NCBI GenBank assembly: GCA_022829145.1
Contig: CM040764.1
Location: 17,818,361 to 17,882,360, forward strand
DNA length: 64,000 bases
Source: Albula goreensis
Taxonomy: Eukaryota; Chordata; Actinopteri; Albuliformes; Albulidae
Direction of reading: 5' to 3'
Under the pieces are notes generated by a model that was not told where the DNA came from, ran no database searches, and was given only the letters and a program-made list of their open reading frames with translations. This document shows positions 39,667 through 51,649 of this stretch, piece by piece. The first letter of the stretch is position 1, and each line of letters begins with the position of its first letter. Position numbers and translations under genes: made by a program.

Positions 39667-40100
39667 TTATCACCTGTAATCATCAAGAACATTCTCAAAA
39701 GACAGACACAAACAGTCCTGAAAACATGTGGGGTTTGAACTGATATAGCACATTCATTCACGACCAATCTCATCCCCAATGCTGGACATGATGAATAGTA
39801 TCAGTTCTGGCATATCCACTTATGGTGGTTAGCCAAACGATGATTAAAAAAAAAAAAATCAACTACGCTGTGAATATCAGCAAAGAACACAGACGACCTG
39901 ATGAGCTGAAGGAGCACGGAAAGAATGTGGACTTCCTCAAAAGCATGTCTCCTTCTGTAGTTTCATTTCTGACAAAGCGTGGCAGGATGTATACGTGAAA
40001 AACCTGCGCCCCGGATGACAGGCTGATGTGTCATGCCTGTGAATGTGTGCATAACGAGGAGCTCTCAATTCAAAGGCTGTAACGCCACTGCTGGAGCCTG
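39667..40100. repeat. Direct repeat, copy B
   Basis: Same order of blocks as copy A, ending GGCTGTAACGCCACTGCTGG. Its left edge (ATTATCACCTG, ATCAAGAACATTCTCAAA, GACAGACA) recurs at 40101-40145 as the start of a third, truncated copy. Copy B lacks the two hydrophobic segments found beside copy A. Confidence 0.85.
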
Positions 40101-40145
40101 TTATCACCTGAAATTATCAAGAGCATTTTCAAACGGCAGACATTT
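40101..40145. repeat. Direct repeat, truncated copy C
   Basis: TTATCACCTGAAATTATCAA then GAGCATTTTCAAACGGCAGAC directly follows copy B and matches its left edge, which shows head-to-tail arrangement. Confidence 0.7.
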
Positions 40146-40149
40146 TATA

Positions 40150-43060
40150 TTCCTTCTGCCATACATCAGCACATTGTTCCTTCATAACACCACAATGCTG
40201 AACTTAACCAGCCATAAAAATTAAAGTAGTTTATCCTGTGAAAAAATTATTGCTCCTCACTTTAACCTGTGTTTATACTGAACATCGTTTAAAATACTTG
40301 CATATTAATGATTTCAACAAAAAAGCATCTTGTATTTTGGATCGCACCCACATTTTCTTTGGTTTGACTGCATTTGGTCAAACACAAATCAATGTCTCAT
40401 GCACGTCAGATCACACTTGTTGAATATTCCTCCGAGAAGCAATGTGGGTAGTGTTTACACTATTAAATCACTAAATCCCAAATACTGCGCAGAACGCTAC
40501 CTCCGCCAGCCCCAGTGGGGGACTGCTCTCCTGAAATGCACTTCTGTGGTAAACAGATGACTTCATTCCCCTGAAAAGCGGTGAAGGAAAACTGCAACAG
40601 TTTAACTCTCACCACAACAAAAACTTCTCTGACCATTTGGTTTGTGGAGAAGATACAGAACAACAGCAACAGTGTGTCTGTAAAAACAGTTCCCACAGCC
40701 TTCATCTCTTGCTCACCAGCTCCCAAATGCTTGAGTTCCATTGGCCAGCGCTATCGAGGTAATTTCACAATTCTACCCTTCATTTTTGGTTTAAACATTT
40801 AAAAACGAATGACTGGCTGGAAATTCAGACAGCACAAGAGGGCAGCATACCATTGGGAAAACTCATAGGCACTACATTGAACAGGGCATCTGCACTTGGA
40901 CACCAGCCATGATGTGAAATTCCATTACATAAACACAGGCAGAGGGAGAAGAGTTACTAACACTAGCTGCTGTAAAAGTGTAAAAGGAGAGGATCTGATC
41001 TCACCCTATAAAGGTGTTATAAAACATGGTAGAACACATTCAAACTAGAATTCATACAAAAACAGAAAATGCTTTGCTTTCAAGGTCTGGCTCACTTGTT
41101 CTGTCAGGGTGTAGTGGTTGAAGATGAAAACTGTACCACATACTGCAAGTGTTGGGTTTCACAACTATGATTAATGACCATAGAACGTGAATGTATTCTG
41201 GAGGCTATCCAAAGTCTCAAACAGTTACAACCATGTTATATAACGCACTGATGGATTGGGCATTCCACAAATAGATGTCTTATCTCAGAATCTTCCCTTC
41301 CAAGCCTGGCCCATAGAGTCATACATGTCAGTGTGCTGGTGTAGTCTCAATACGTGTCACAGTCAGGTTGGGCTTACAAGGGCCTCTTCACAGTTACTAA
41401 CCCATGACTACTCTCTGTGTCATAAATATCCACCCATAAGCTCCATGAAATACACAGTGAGAACCGCCCAGATATCAATAAATGTGTAATCTGCTTTAAA
41501 AGGCAATGAATACATGAAAATGGCAAGAACATGATTACTATGATTTTGTCTGATTTTGCTTATTTTAGTGACCTATCTGCATATACTTCATGCATTCAAA
41601 AGCAGTTTAAAAGATTTAGTCATGTGGTCTATTCACATATTGTATGATGTGACAGAAACTCCCTTGGAACGGGATGTAGCTGCAGTATCTCAGCAGTAAA
41701 ACTCCCCTTACTGCAGTCCTCACACTGCGGTCAGAGGAGCTCTAAAGAAGGAGTAGGCCTCTCTCTTACGCAGCTTTCCGAAGGCCTGTCTCATATCCAC
41801 TGCCCAGCCTGTGCACAGCCATCTTGGGTCATTCAATTTCATTTCACAGCTTTTCAGAATATATTTCCAAGTTCCACTGTACTTTCTGATTGTCATAAGT
41901 AATAAGCACAGAACATCCACAGTTCTGGAATGTAACTGAACACAACTATTTAAATAGCCCTTCTGACACAAAGACAAACAGAGACTCCTTATTTACCATT
42001 GACTTAACCATTGAAATACCCCAAGTCACTTAACCATTATTTATCGAAAAAGTTATCTACACAATGGCATGAATAAGCTTTTACCGCACCCTTGGTCTTT
42101 GTTGAAACTCTACTGGTGCTTAAATCACCTCAGGCTATATTGGAAAAAATTGTGTGCTGCTGGCAGAAGACTAATGAAGCATACTGTTGGCATGTATTTT
42201 GGTGAGAATCCATCATTGGTTTGAATTTAGTGTTTAGATTATTAGTCAGAAAGATGATAGGTTTCAAATATTTATGAGGATATTAAACTATAAACATCAC
42301 ACTAGAACTCATGTCATAGTCTGTGAAAAAGCACTGATCAGAAAAAGAACTTTTTGCATTAAAATGCAATTATTCCCGATTTCATTTCCGATGTACAAAT
42401 TTATGTGGAATTTGCTCATACAAACTAAATGGTGATGCCAATCTATACAGAAATATGATGTTGTGAAATTATTTGTTAGACATAATGGTCTCAGTTTAGC
42501 TGTGGTCTCTGCACTGTGTCCAAGATGAGTTTAGAGAATAAAACTTTATTACGTTTCTTGTGGTTCTCTTGCGTCCTTTTCTTCTTGAAACTCACTTTAC
42601 AGTCTCTGTGTAAAAACACATTGTTCACTTCTATAGTAGCAGCAACTTTCCTAAGCATCAGTGCCTTTGATTTTTTTCTGATTGGGTGTTTGAATTGACC
42701 TTAGATGTTTGGTGGAAGAAAAAGCACTTGAAAATGTCAATACAGACATATCAAACACCCAGGATAGTAGCCTAGCAAGACAGCATAATGCCAACATTAC
42801 GTTTGGTCAGGAACATCAAACTACCATCTTACTCAATGCATTTTAAAGTTGTTTTTGTCAAATAATTTATTTAAATTCTTTGTACCATCATCACTAATTT
42901 TTTCCAGCTCTTTAATCACACAGACTAATCCATCTTTCCTCCTTTACTATATTCATGAGGGCATTCGGAAACAGCACACAAGAAAAGAAGGTTTTGACAG
43001 TTAACTCAAATTCTCATTTATTGGAAGTATCTCTTCCATACCAACAGTTATTTATTCTAA
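40150..43060. other. Non-coding DNA
   Basis: No supported exon. The frame pair at 40463-40802 overlaps on both strands without splice signals or domains. Confidence 0.5.
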
Positions 43061-43096
43061 ATTAAAAAATATTGTGAAACATTTTCTTTATAGACA

Positions 43097-43102
43097 TTTA
43101 TT
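43097..43102 (-). terminator. AATAAA poly(A) signal for the 43-47-kb transcript
   Basis: Minus-strand AATAAA about 115 bases after the stop codon of the candidate last exon. Spacing and order (acceptor, short frame, stop, poly(A) signal) fit a terminal exon. Confidence 0.4.
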
Positions 43103-43218
43103 AATAAGTGCATGTTGTAACTGCATGTGACTTCATGAAAAAAATCTAAAAATGTTCACACATTTCTCATCTTAATTAGCCATCCAGAGACGCAATACAC
43201 CACTATACCAAAGTATTT

Positions 43219-43356
43219 TCAGTCTCTTTCCAGCCTCCGCAGAAATGTTGATGACTGTGGGCTGACAGACAGAGGAAGCAGACTTGGGATACCAAGCAAG
43301 GAGTTTGTTTTTGGTTCTCCCGGCTCCACTCCTGTGAGCTGCATCGTTACCCATGG
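43219..43356 (-). CDS. Candidate terminal exon of an unrecognised two-exon gene
   Basis: The minus-strand acceptor CATTCTTTTTCAG precedes 43356. Read in phase 0, which the first exon requires, it gives 45 codons and a stop: PWVTMQLTGVEPGEPK, then NSLLGIPSLLPLSVSPQ, ending FLRRLERD. In another phase a longer frame, MGNDAAHRSGAGRTKNK and onward, also stays open to a stop near 43172, so the true phase is unsettled. The block is GC-richer than its AT-rich surroundings. No family recognised. It could equally be the last exon of a non-coding transcript. Confidence 0.35.
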   Translation of the reverse strand, partial: PWVTMQLTGVEPGEPKTNSLLGIPSLLPLSVSPQSSTFLRRLERD

Positions 43357-43369
43357 CTGAAAAAGAATG

Positions 43370-45170
43370 TACAGTATGTCCTAAAATACATCTCAGGAAT
43401 CCTATGTAGAGCAAAGAGATGTGTTTACATACCAGAACCATACAAATGTGAAAATGTATAGAAACAATTGTGACAGAGGTCTGTGCTTGATTCATGATGA
43501 ATTAGGTATTGTGCTGAGGAAAGTTCACTTTTGCAAAAGATTCCCACATTTTGCTGTGTGTAAACAAGCAGAATGCCTGCTGATGTCTTTGGGTGAAGCC
43601 CTACAGGGTTTTGTAAGACCAGTGGGCTGTGCAATGCTCTGCAGACTCAGATGTAACCAGAGCTGGTTTCAATTGAAGATCTTGGACTTCAGTCCTTGTA
43701 ACTGTTTGTGAACAGTCCACACAAGCATTTCCTTCTCTCTCATTTCCTTCTCTCATGAGTAGTTAATGGTATTCCAAAAACAGGCATTGAATGAGCCTAT
43801 AATTTGCATGGCAGTCTTTCAGATTGGATGGAGACCACATTAAAGTTCAACGAACATGGAAACTATAGTAAGAGGGAAGATTATTCAGTTTCATCATGTA
43901 CAGAGATGAGATGCAAGCCATTTCTCAAAATTACATTAAAAGTGAGGAAATTAGGACAGTTAGATGCTAAAGATGTTCCTTTTTGTGAGCATTGATAAAA
44001 GTAACTCTCAGAAAGAACTTCAGAGCCATTTGGTTTCTTCTTGCAGACTTTGCAACTTTAATATGTTCTAAATTCTGCACTGGGAAAATGTGATAAAGAC
44101 CATTCAGGAAGAAGTTAAATCTTGGTTTTGTATAAAGTTTCAGAGTTTACAGTTTCCTTTTAATTAACTGTAAATGATTTAAGAATTGTAAAACAAAACC
44201 TCTTACAAACTCAGATAGGTGCATTTGGGCTACATACAGGATACAGAGAGAGGTTGAGTGAACAACTGAAATATGAGGCTGACTGCACTCAGGAAAGTTA
44301 CATAACATGAACAATTCATGCATTAAAACATAATTGCACACTAAAATATGAGAGCAAACAGACATAGGGCCCTCTGACATCTAGCAAGGAAATCTTTCCA
44401 GGTGAAAAACCTGGCTGGCAACATTGGAGATGGGCCAGAATTGACAGTAAACAACCCTCTTAAGAGATTTATACAAGTTGTTCATCTTACGGAAGGAAGT
44501 CAGCACTGCTATATGTCCACATGTATTAGGCTTTGGGCCAGTAAATGTTAATGGCAGAAGTATTATATGATCAATAACACCTTATCTTCCAAAAACACTT
44601 GTGGTATGACACATTCTCTACAAATTAAATATAATTAGACATGGTAATCAAATATACTGCAAATTTGCAAAAACAGCTGTTCAACTTGAACATAAAATTG
44701 GGGGGTGACTACAGAGCTCTTGGGAACAGGAGTGCCCTTATGACCCTACTATGGTTAGCAGGAATATGGGGGGCTGTGGGCCTGTTGGAGTCATGTTGAC
44801 ACAATCATAATCCTACCACTGGGGAAACAATATAGTGTGGCCTAACATGCCAAAACAGAAGAGTAGTGCAGACTACTAACACTTGATAATAGGATTCTCT
44901 GACCATGAATTGTGAAACAAGACTTTGTGGCTCACTGTTGGGGAAAAAATAACATCAATCACACAATAGCTTTATGGTGATAGAAATACAGCAGGAGATC
45001 ATTAGAAAGTTAAAGTTGTTTGTATAAAAAAAACACAAAGGAAAACATTTGTACTGTACTTTGCTGAAGTCAAAATCCAATGTCATTCCTTCAATTTCCA
45101 ATCAAACTGCCATTCAGTACAGATTTTATTTAGTTTCTTGGTGTCAAGCAAAAATTAAAACAACATGTAT
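43370..45170. other. Non-coding DNA within the proposed 43-47-kb intron
   Basis: Short frames only. No repeat or RNA gene recognised. Confidence 0.5.
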
Positions 45171-45174
45171 TTAA

Positions 45175-45960
45175 CAGAAAAAGCACAAAAGCAAGACCTG
45201 GTAGACCACTAAAGCTACCATCATCAGATAGATGGTACTTAAAGCTTTACTTTTGCTTTAGATCTAAAAACTGTTTCAGTAAATCTTTACAATGTGAGTA
45301 GGCAACTCAACGCTATTCATCTGAAAGTATGTGCAGCTGTCAAAAAGCCATTACTGAGAAAATGACAGACAAAAAAGGGAAGAAAATTGCATTAGAGCAT
45401 CAAAACTGGAATCCTGAGACGTGAAGTTTAATAGACAGATGAGTCTAAACTTGAGGTTTTTGGAAGTTACAGACAGCAGAATGCATGCCATCAAATCAAT
45501 GAAAGACTCTTGGAACCATCATCAACCAAGAAAGGTGGAGGATCAGTGCAAGTTCTCATACCAATATCTGAAGTTGCAGATTTGTGTTTGATTGAGGCAC
45601 AATGATTGGTGAAAATACAAACAAATATGAATACATTATGCAATGCCCTCTGGGCAATGACTGGCAAAAATTTGTTTACACTGAATCAGCAACCCCAAGC
45701 AAAGTGCTCATCAGATCAAGATGTCTTTATCAAAGACAGAACAATAGATTTGCAATCCCAGAGCCCAGACCTCAACATCATTGAATATGTTTGGTATTAC
45801 TTTGAAGGTGGGAAGCAGAGAGAGCAACTAACTCCTAACTCCGTATCTCTGAAAAACACAAAGCAAATCTCCTGAAAGAAATCATACAAAATCACATATA
45901 ATAAAGGCAAAGAGTTGACACACTAAACACTGAAGGAGGAGTTAGATAACAGAATACCTT
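45175..45960 (+). pseudogene. Decayed Tc1/mariner transposase (DD34E type)
   Basis: Read across several frameshifts on the plus strand, the block order matches a Tc1-like transposase. A GRPLKLPSSD-like motif is followed by a helix-turn-helix region, then HQNWNPETWKFNRQMSLNL (the W..V.F.DES region with the first catalytic Asp area damaged). A GGSVQVLIPISEVADLCLI block follows, then near 45755 SPDLNIIEYVWYYFE, the SPDLNPIENLW motif carrying the end of the catalytic region. Stops and frame changes make it inactive. Inverted repeats were not located with confidence. Confidence 0.85.
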
Positions 45961-46689
45961 CTGAAACTAGCCAAATGTGTCCTGAAGCAAAAGATGAAAT
46001 TGGCATGAGGTGAAATGTGGATAAAAAAAGAAGAGAAAAATGCACAGGTTACAACACTGTTAATCAAGGGCAAAGGATATCACATTTACAGAAGCAATGT
46101 GGAAAAATGACATAGCAAGGCATAAATGAGTTGGAAGAATCCGGGCAGCAGCAAGTGAAATGTTCAAGATGGATACTGTACAAAGAGAGGGCAATGACAA
46201 CTACACAAGAATGAGCATATGAATAATTCTAAAATGGAACATTGTATATGGTTTTCTGGTTTTTACAAAATTGTTACAAAACTGTGGGCAAGACCGAGTT
46301 ATTTCTACATGTCATTCCTGTCTCATTACGTTGGATGATAAAATGTATGTGCTCAATTACATTTTCCAAATGACATGGTATTACATGGCCCATGGGCTCA
46401 ATGGACGGTTCCCTATTCCTCATCCCATATACCCCCATACTAATCCACTTGACATGGACAGTTATAAAAAAAAACATTGAAAAAATTCTGCGAGAAAACA
46501 AGCACATTCATTACATCCCTTTGGATCTAGGGTCCTAATTTAAAAAGAGAATTTAAACATTATATTGCGAGCAACTTCTATAGATTTTACTGGGTAATTG
46601 ATATGTGTACTTCCACAATCCAAAAAAAGTAAGGGTAGACAACACAGACACATGAATACTGGTATTTAGATTAAATTAAAACTCTTCTG

Positions 46690-48650
46690 GTCTGTCAAAC
46701 GTCGATATCGTAAGCGCTGCAATTCGAGTGCACAGTATGGGCTGTGTTTACTGCCACGTGTTGTCTACGCGCAGCTCTTACAAGCGAAACATAGGTTGAC
46801 AGTGTGTACTCGAAACAAATGTAGCTATAACAACGTATGACAACAACCTCTAGCTACACACGTGTAGTTGACCATTCTTTGGAAAAGAAAATTGAGATGT
46901 AATCTAAACGTTAGTTGGCCAGCATGAATACAATGATGCAATGATATCCCGTTTCCACATGCCAAGCTATCAATCCTGTGAACTATGTGGGCTAGCATTA
47001 GCTAAATAGCTATAGCCAGCTATCTAGCCAGGGAAGTCGTTCAGACAGTAAGGAATTGTACCCTTATGCCGATAGCTACTTTGGATGTAGCCAGCGTGCA
47101 AAACATTTGCTAGCGATCAAGGCTATTTTCAACAGCCATTACCTGATGCAACAATAGGTAGTCCTTCAACAGAGCACACCGCTTTCCACACAGACTATGG
47201 AAAATAGCAAGCACCGTATCAATACATTGTGTTAGCAATCATATTGTCTGCCATATAAGTTCAGATCGAAAATTGCAGGTTTTAAATTATGTGTGTGATA
47301 AAGACATACATATATTAATGATGTTTACTTACAATGTAATGTCTATCGATCTAGTCAGTATGGATTATACATTTATCAAATATTAGCTTGGCTAGCTACA
47401 CCTCTTCGTTTTCTCATCAGAAGGGAAAATGATCTGTCAAGCTCAGCAATAACTACAGAGTTCATTGTTACGATCAATAGAAAACCAGAATAGTTTAATT
47501 TATGAAAACTTACCACAACGTGTCCTCCAGTCTGTCTAGGATGCTCGGCAGTAAAGCAGCTCAGAAGTTGCATCACCTTGCAGCTTTCAGCGTTCTTGAA
47601 ACGTAGGACCTTGTCGCCCCTCCTTTTAAACTTAAAAAATTGAATTTCAAAAGAAGTTGGAGTCCCCTCCTTCCTGCAGGGTCCCTCCCATACGTATTTT
47701 ATCCCCTCCCACAGCAGCTGTTCGAGCAGGAAAATAATATTTCGTGCTTGGTGTCTTCAGCTGTAAAGTAACATTGATTGTTCAAGAAAGGTGGCAACAC
47801 GCGCTAGTTAAGTAACGTTAAGACAAGGAGAATGCAGTTCACCACACGGTTTCAGATTATTCTAGAATTTACAGAACAATAAGCAACGTGTTCTTACATG
47901 TAAATGAAAATTGATTAGCTCCTTCCAGTGTAGAGCATGTTACGTATTTCATTGTTACCACATGTACAGCCACTGAACGATATTCAAGCACAGAGGGTTT
48001 CAGCGGACGTGATGTAGCTCTGTATACTATCAAATCGGTAGCGCAACGACCCTGAACACTGAATGTGTGAGATGATAAGAGAAGACACAATTCATAGAAG
48101 AATGCTGTTTAATTAGAAGCAAATTAGGCTGCCGGTACAATACCAGACCTCGCCAGTTCGTCGTTAGTCTGCATTACCCGATAGCTGATATCAGTTTTGA
48201 CATGTATACAGTGGTAATGAAATAGCTTTGTCAACAAGTTAACACCGTATAATACATTGGCAAGATGATAAATCCGCAAATCATAAATCTGAGCATGAGA
48301 ATGAGCAAGAATCTTTACCTTTTACACATCGGTTGCACAATGAGCCTCGTAACATAGAGGGTGTATCTGCTGTTGTCACGTCACTTGTGCACAAAGGTCT
48401 ATTAAGGTGAATTTTGCTATCCGCTAAGATTGCCGTCTTGTGTAATATCATGCATCTCAGTTAATACGAATAAGGCTATCTCCCCATTTGTGCGTCTAGG
48501 TAACTTTTAATCCTTTTATTGTGTAATTGTTGGGGTATAAATAGCCTTGGGTAAGCTGAATCTCGATGTACTGGAAGGCATAGAACATTAGGTATGTATT
48601 TATGGTTAACCCTGCGGGAGAGGTAAAGAAATGCAACCATTTGCGCTAAA
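46690..48650. promoter_or_regulatory. CpG-retaining promoter domain around the 47.5-kb first exon
   Basis: CpGs such as GTCGATATCGTAAGCGC (46700) recur across about 2 kb while the flanks are CpG-poor. It contains the proposed minus-strand TSS (about 47.6 kb; GGGAGGGGATAAAATA and GTTTAAAAGG upstream in minus sense). It may also drive a plus-strand transcript; I saw no clear plus-strand exon. TAGCTA-rich sequence occurs at 46980-47120. Confidence 0.4.
47514..47573 (-). CDS. Candidate first exon of the 43-47-kb transcript
   Basis: On the minus strand an ATG (47573-47571) follows GCTGCAAGGTG and opens 20 codons starting MQLLSCFTAEHPRQTGG, ending at a consensus donor, GTG followed by GTAAGT (47513). 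Upstream is a CpG-retaining promoter-like region with a TTTAAAAGG TATA-like box near 47620-47630. The next good acceptor found is at 43357, and joining keeps the frame open for about 45 more codons. Intermediate exons may have been missed. It may be a small protein or the 5' exon of a long non-coding RNA. Confidence 0.4.
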
Positions 48651-48960
48651 ACGTACGTCTGATGGGTTTACCCTTACATTACGAAAACAAGGTGACCACC
48701 AAAACTGGACGTGGTGAGACTGTTATTAACAGCAACGATAATAATACGTTTCTGTTATTCTTATACATTCAAGTAAACTAATCTACCAACATTTATGTAT
48801 TTTTGACAAAACCTACAGTCTGTATAATGTGCATAAGAATGTATAAATCTATGTGCACGTCTGTCGTCTGTCTTATGGAAGTATTTTATTCCAATATCAG
48901 AAGCAATTCCTGAATACTTCCACAAAAACCTTTTTTTGATGCCTAACCATCTGTAAATGG
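48650..48960. other. Non-coding DNA
   Basis: AT-rich spacer; nothing recognised. Confidence 0.5.
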
Positions 48961-48964
48961 GAGC

Positions 48965-49870
48965 AAAATGATTCCTAATGATCTGTGACTCCTCAAATCC
49001 ACATTCAGGGCCAAATTGTCAAAAAAAGAACATCAACGAACCTTCCCAGGCATGGCTGTCCTGCCAAAATCGCAAACAACTAGAACAAAGTCAGAAAGGC
49101 ACTGAGTAAAATGTGATCAATGGGAGCATACAAAGACAGAAACTACCACTCACTAAGAGGAGCATGAACGCTTGTCTTGAGTTTGCCAAAAAGTCTTGGA
49201 TGATCTTCAAGATTACTAGAATAATGTTCTATGGACAGATGAGCCAAACATGGGACTTTTTGGGTGACATTGGCCTTCTCATGCCTGGCAAAACCCAGAC
49301 ATAACAATGGTCAAGCATGGTGGTGATAGAGTCAGTTCAAGGATGCTGCGCTGCCTCAGAACCTGAGTGATTAGCTGTCATTAAAGGAAGAACACATTCT
49401 GCTGTATCAGAGAATTCTACAGGAGAATGTCACACCATGCCTGCGTGAGCTGAGGCTGTGACTCAGTTAGATCATTTCAACAAGGCAATGATTACAACAC
49501 ACAAGCAATTCAATACCAACATTTTAGATGAATGAAGAACTAAACATTTTGTAATGGCCTAGTGCTACTGATCTTAAGGAAAACCTTGATTGAGAAGTTC
49601 ATGATACATAGCTATAGAAAACATTTGGTTGCAGTCATTGCTGCTAAAGCTAAAGGTGTAACCAGTTAAGTTGTGGGGGGGGGTTATATTGTCACACAGG
49701 GAAATTGGGCGTTTGATAACTTCTCTTTAACAAATGAACACAGTAACTATAACATTTTTGTGATATCTGTGCATTCATTTATTTTATATAATATTAGTTG
49801 ATATTACATAGTCATTGTATGTATTACATTACTGCAATACCAGACTTTTCCATTTGATGGCTCAAAAATT
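48965..49870 (+). pseudogene. Second decayed Tc1/mariner element, a different family
   Basis: Plus-strand fragments follow the order of a common fish Tc1-like family: CLEFAKKSWM (from LEFAKKHLDD), a TNVLWTDE-like region at about 49215-49250 (TAATGTTCTATGGACAGATG), TCAAGCATGGTGGTG (VKHGGG) near 49311, CTACAGGAGAATGTCAC, and TTTCAACAAGGCAATGATTA (QQDNDPKH region). The 3' flank, AACCAGTTAAGTTGTGGGGG with TCACACAGGGAAATTGGG, is the characteristic 3' end of that family. Frameshifts and stops are numerous, so it is inactive. It is more closely similar to its family than the 45-kb relic in the non-coding 3' end. Confidence 0.8.
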
Positions 49871-49879
49871 GGTTATCAC

Positions 49880-51230
49880 ATAATAAAACAATATTTGTAA
49901 CCCTATATTTGAATTTGAGTATCTTCAGGAAGGCAGAAATATAATTTCCGGTTACCTTCACTTGAATCATCAATGGTTTGAGAACCTAACTGGAGAAGAT
50001 GAGCTTTGTTCCCATGGCCTTGAACTGCAGGGTGTATAAGAGCAAAGAGTGTGATGAGGGAACCTGCCTATAGATCAGGTGTGCTTCAGAGGTGTTTATC
50101 ACACTGACGAGCCAGCTGCCCAGGTCAGGAGGACCTGCTGATTATAAGACTAAAGCTGATGCAGTTAAGCCAAAGCACCACAGGCGCAATCACAGCACAA
50201 GACAAATCCACAAATCCAACAAGACTCAACCAGCTAGGCAAATACCCAAGGGTAACAGTTTGTGTGTTTGTTTTACTCTTCTCAACATATGATACAATCT
50301 CCCAGCAGAATACCCCTGTGGGACATCAAGCAGGCAACTGTTTGTGAATCACAGGTACAGTGGTAGTAGGCTGCTTAGGGTGATAATAAAGAGAAAGGTG
50401 GCAGAACCAGACAGCTCACACACTGGATACTCATGCAATGAGAAGGACCATCATGCAGAACTATAATATTTTCTCATATTACAAAGGTGGATGACAGACC
50501 TACCTTTACATCGACTACACTGCCTACATTTAGCACTACCCAAATATCTGGTAGGAGTTACCCAGTTTAACTGCAGGTGCAAAGTCTCAGTGCATGAAAC
50601 AATATCCAGAATTTGTCATAATTGAGATTCATTATTATTTGTAGATTAATTTAGTTTACGAGTTCAGACCAGGGACAGAAACAGTGAGGATAATGGTTTG
50701 CATGGGATCTTTACAAGGTAGCAGTGGTTGTCATATTGTCAGTGATTGAACCATTGATTAATTAAAGAAAGGCTACCATGAAAAACCTAACCTGACTGAC
50801 AGAGACCATAAGTAACCTGGTCAAAGTGAACCTTTTGCTTGGCTGTAGAAACACAATAGAGTCACTTGTGTCCAAGCACAGGGCTATAACAGATAGATCC
50901 TGATAACTGCACTGTGTCCTAGCTGCTGAAAAGAAACAGTTGCTGTGGACAGGAAACTGTGAAACAGTTAAACAAGACCAGCACAAGCCAAAACCTCACA
51001 GCACAGCACAGCACTGACCCACAAAACCCACAACAGGCTCAACCAACAAGGCAAACACCGAGCATATTTAGGAACCGATGCTTTCATTGACAGCTGCTTT
51101 GGACAATGAAAATGCTGTGCTGGTTGAGGGGGGAAAATAAGGTTGTGGAAAAAATGCAGTCACTTCAGGTGAAAAGATTTGATGGTGCAGTGTCCTTTCT
51201 GAAAAAGCTGTTTCAAGTGTAAAGCCAACA
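49880..51230. other. Non-coding DNA
   Basis: No exon, RNA or named repeat supported. A short GCACAGCACAGCAC run lies at about 51001-51014. Confidence 0.5.
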
Positions 51231-51240
51231 CTGACTGTGC

Positions 51241-51640
51241 AAAAATGTGTTTCTCGGCAGGGAAGCAAAAAGGCAGATTTCAACATGATGGATTCTGAGG
51301 AAGAGCATGAAAAAATTCAAAAATAAAGAGGACACATCATTACAGCTGCCTCAAGCAGAAGTACACAGAGATCAACGCCTGCAACAAAAATGAGTTTCTT
51401 TGCTGGGAAGTCAAAAAAAAATGAGATTTCAACATGATAGAGGGTAAGGAAGCAATGCCTGTTGGTGTTATTGGAAATGACACTAAAATAAAACCAGAAG
51501 AAAGTGTAGAACACACGCTAAAGGCGAGCACTGCACGGTTCTGCATATGGAGCCTGACAGACAGAAACGTGGCGAATGTGTTTCACAAAGCAGTAAAACG
51601 CTGAAAGAGCTCATCCTTACAGCTGCCTCAGGCTCACGCG
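51241..51640. repeat. Degenerate local direct repeats
   Basis: TTTCTCGGCAGGGAAGC followed by GATTTCAACATGATGGA (from 51250) recurs as TTTCTTTGCTGGGAAGT and GATTTCAACATGATAGA (from 51395). CATCATTACAGCTGCCTCA (51337) recurs as CATCCTTACAGCTGCCTCA (51612). The unit is about 145-275 bases with internal deletions, an old tandem duplication. Confidence 0.7.
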
Positions 51641-51649
51641 GGCTGAGAA

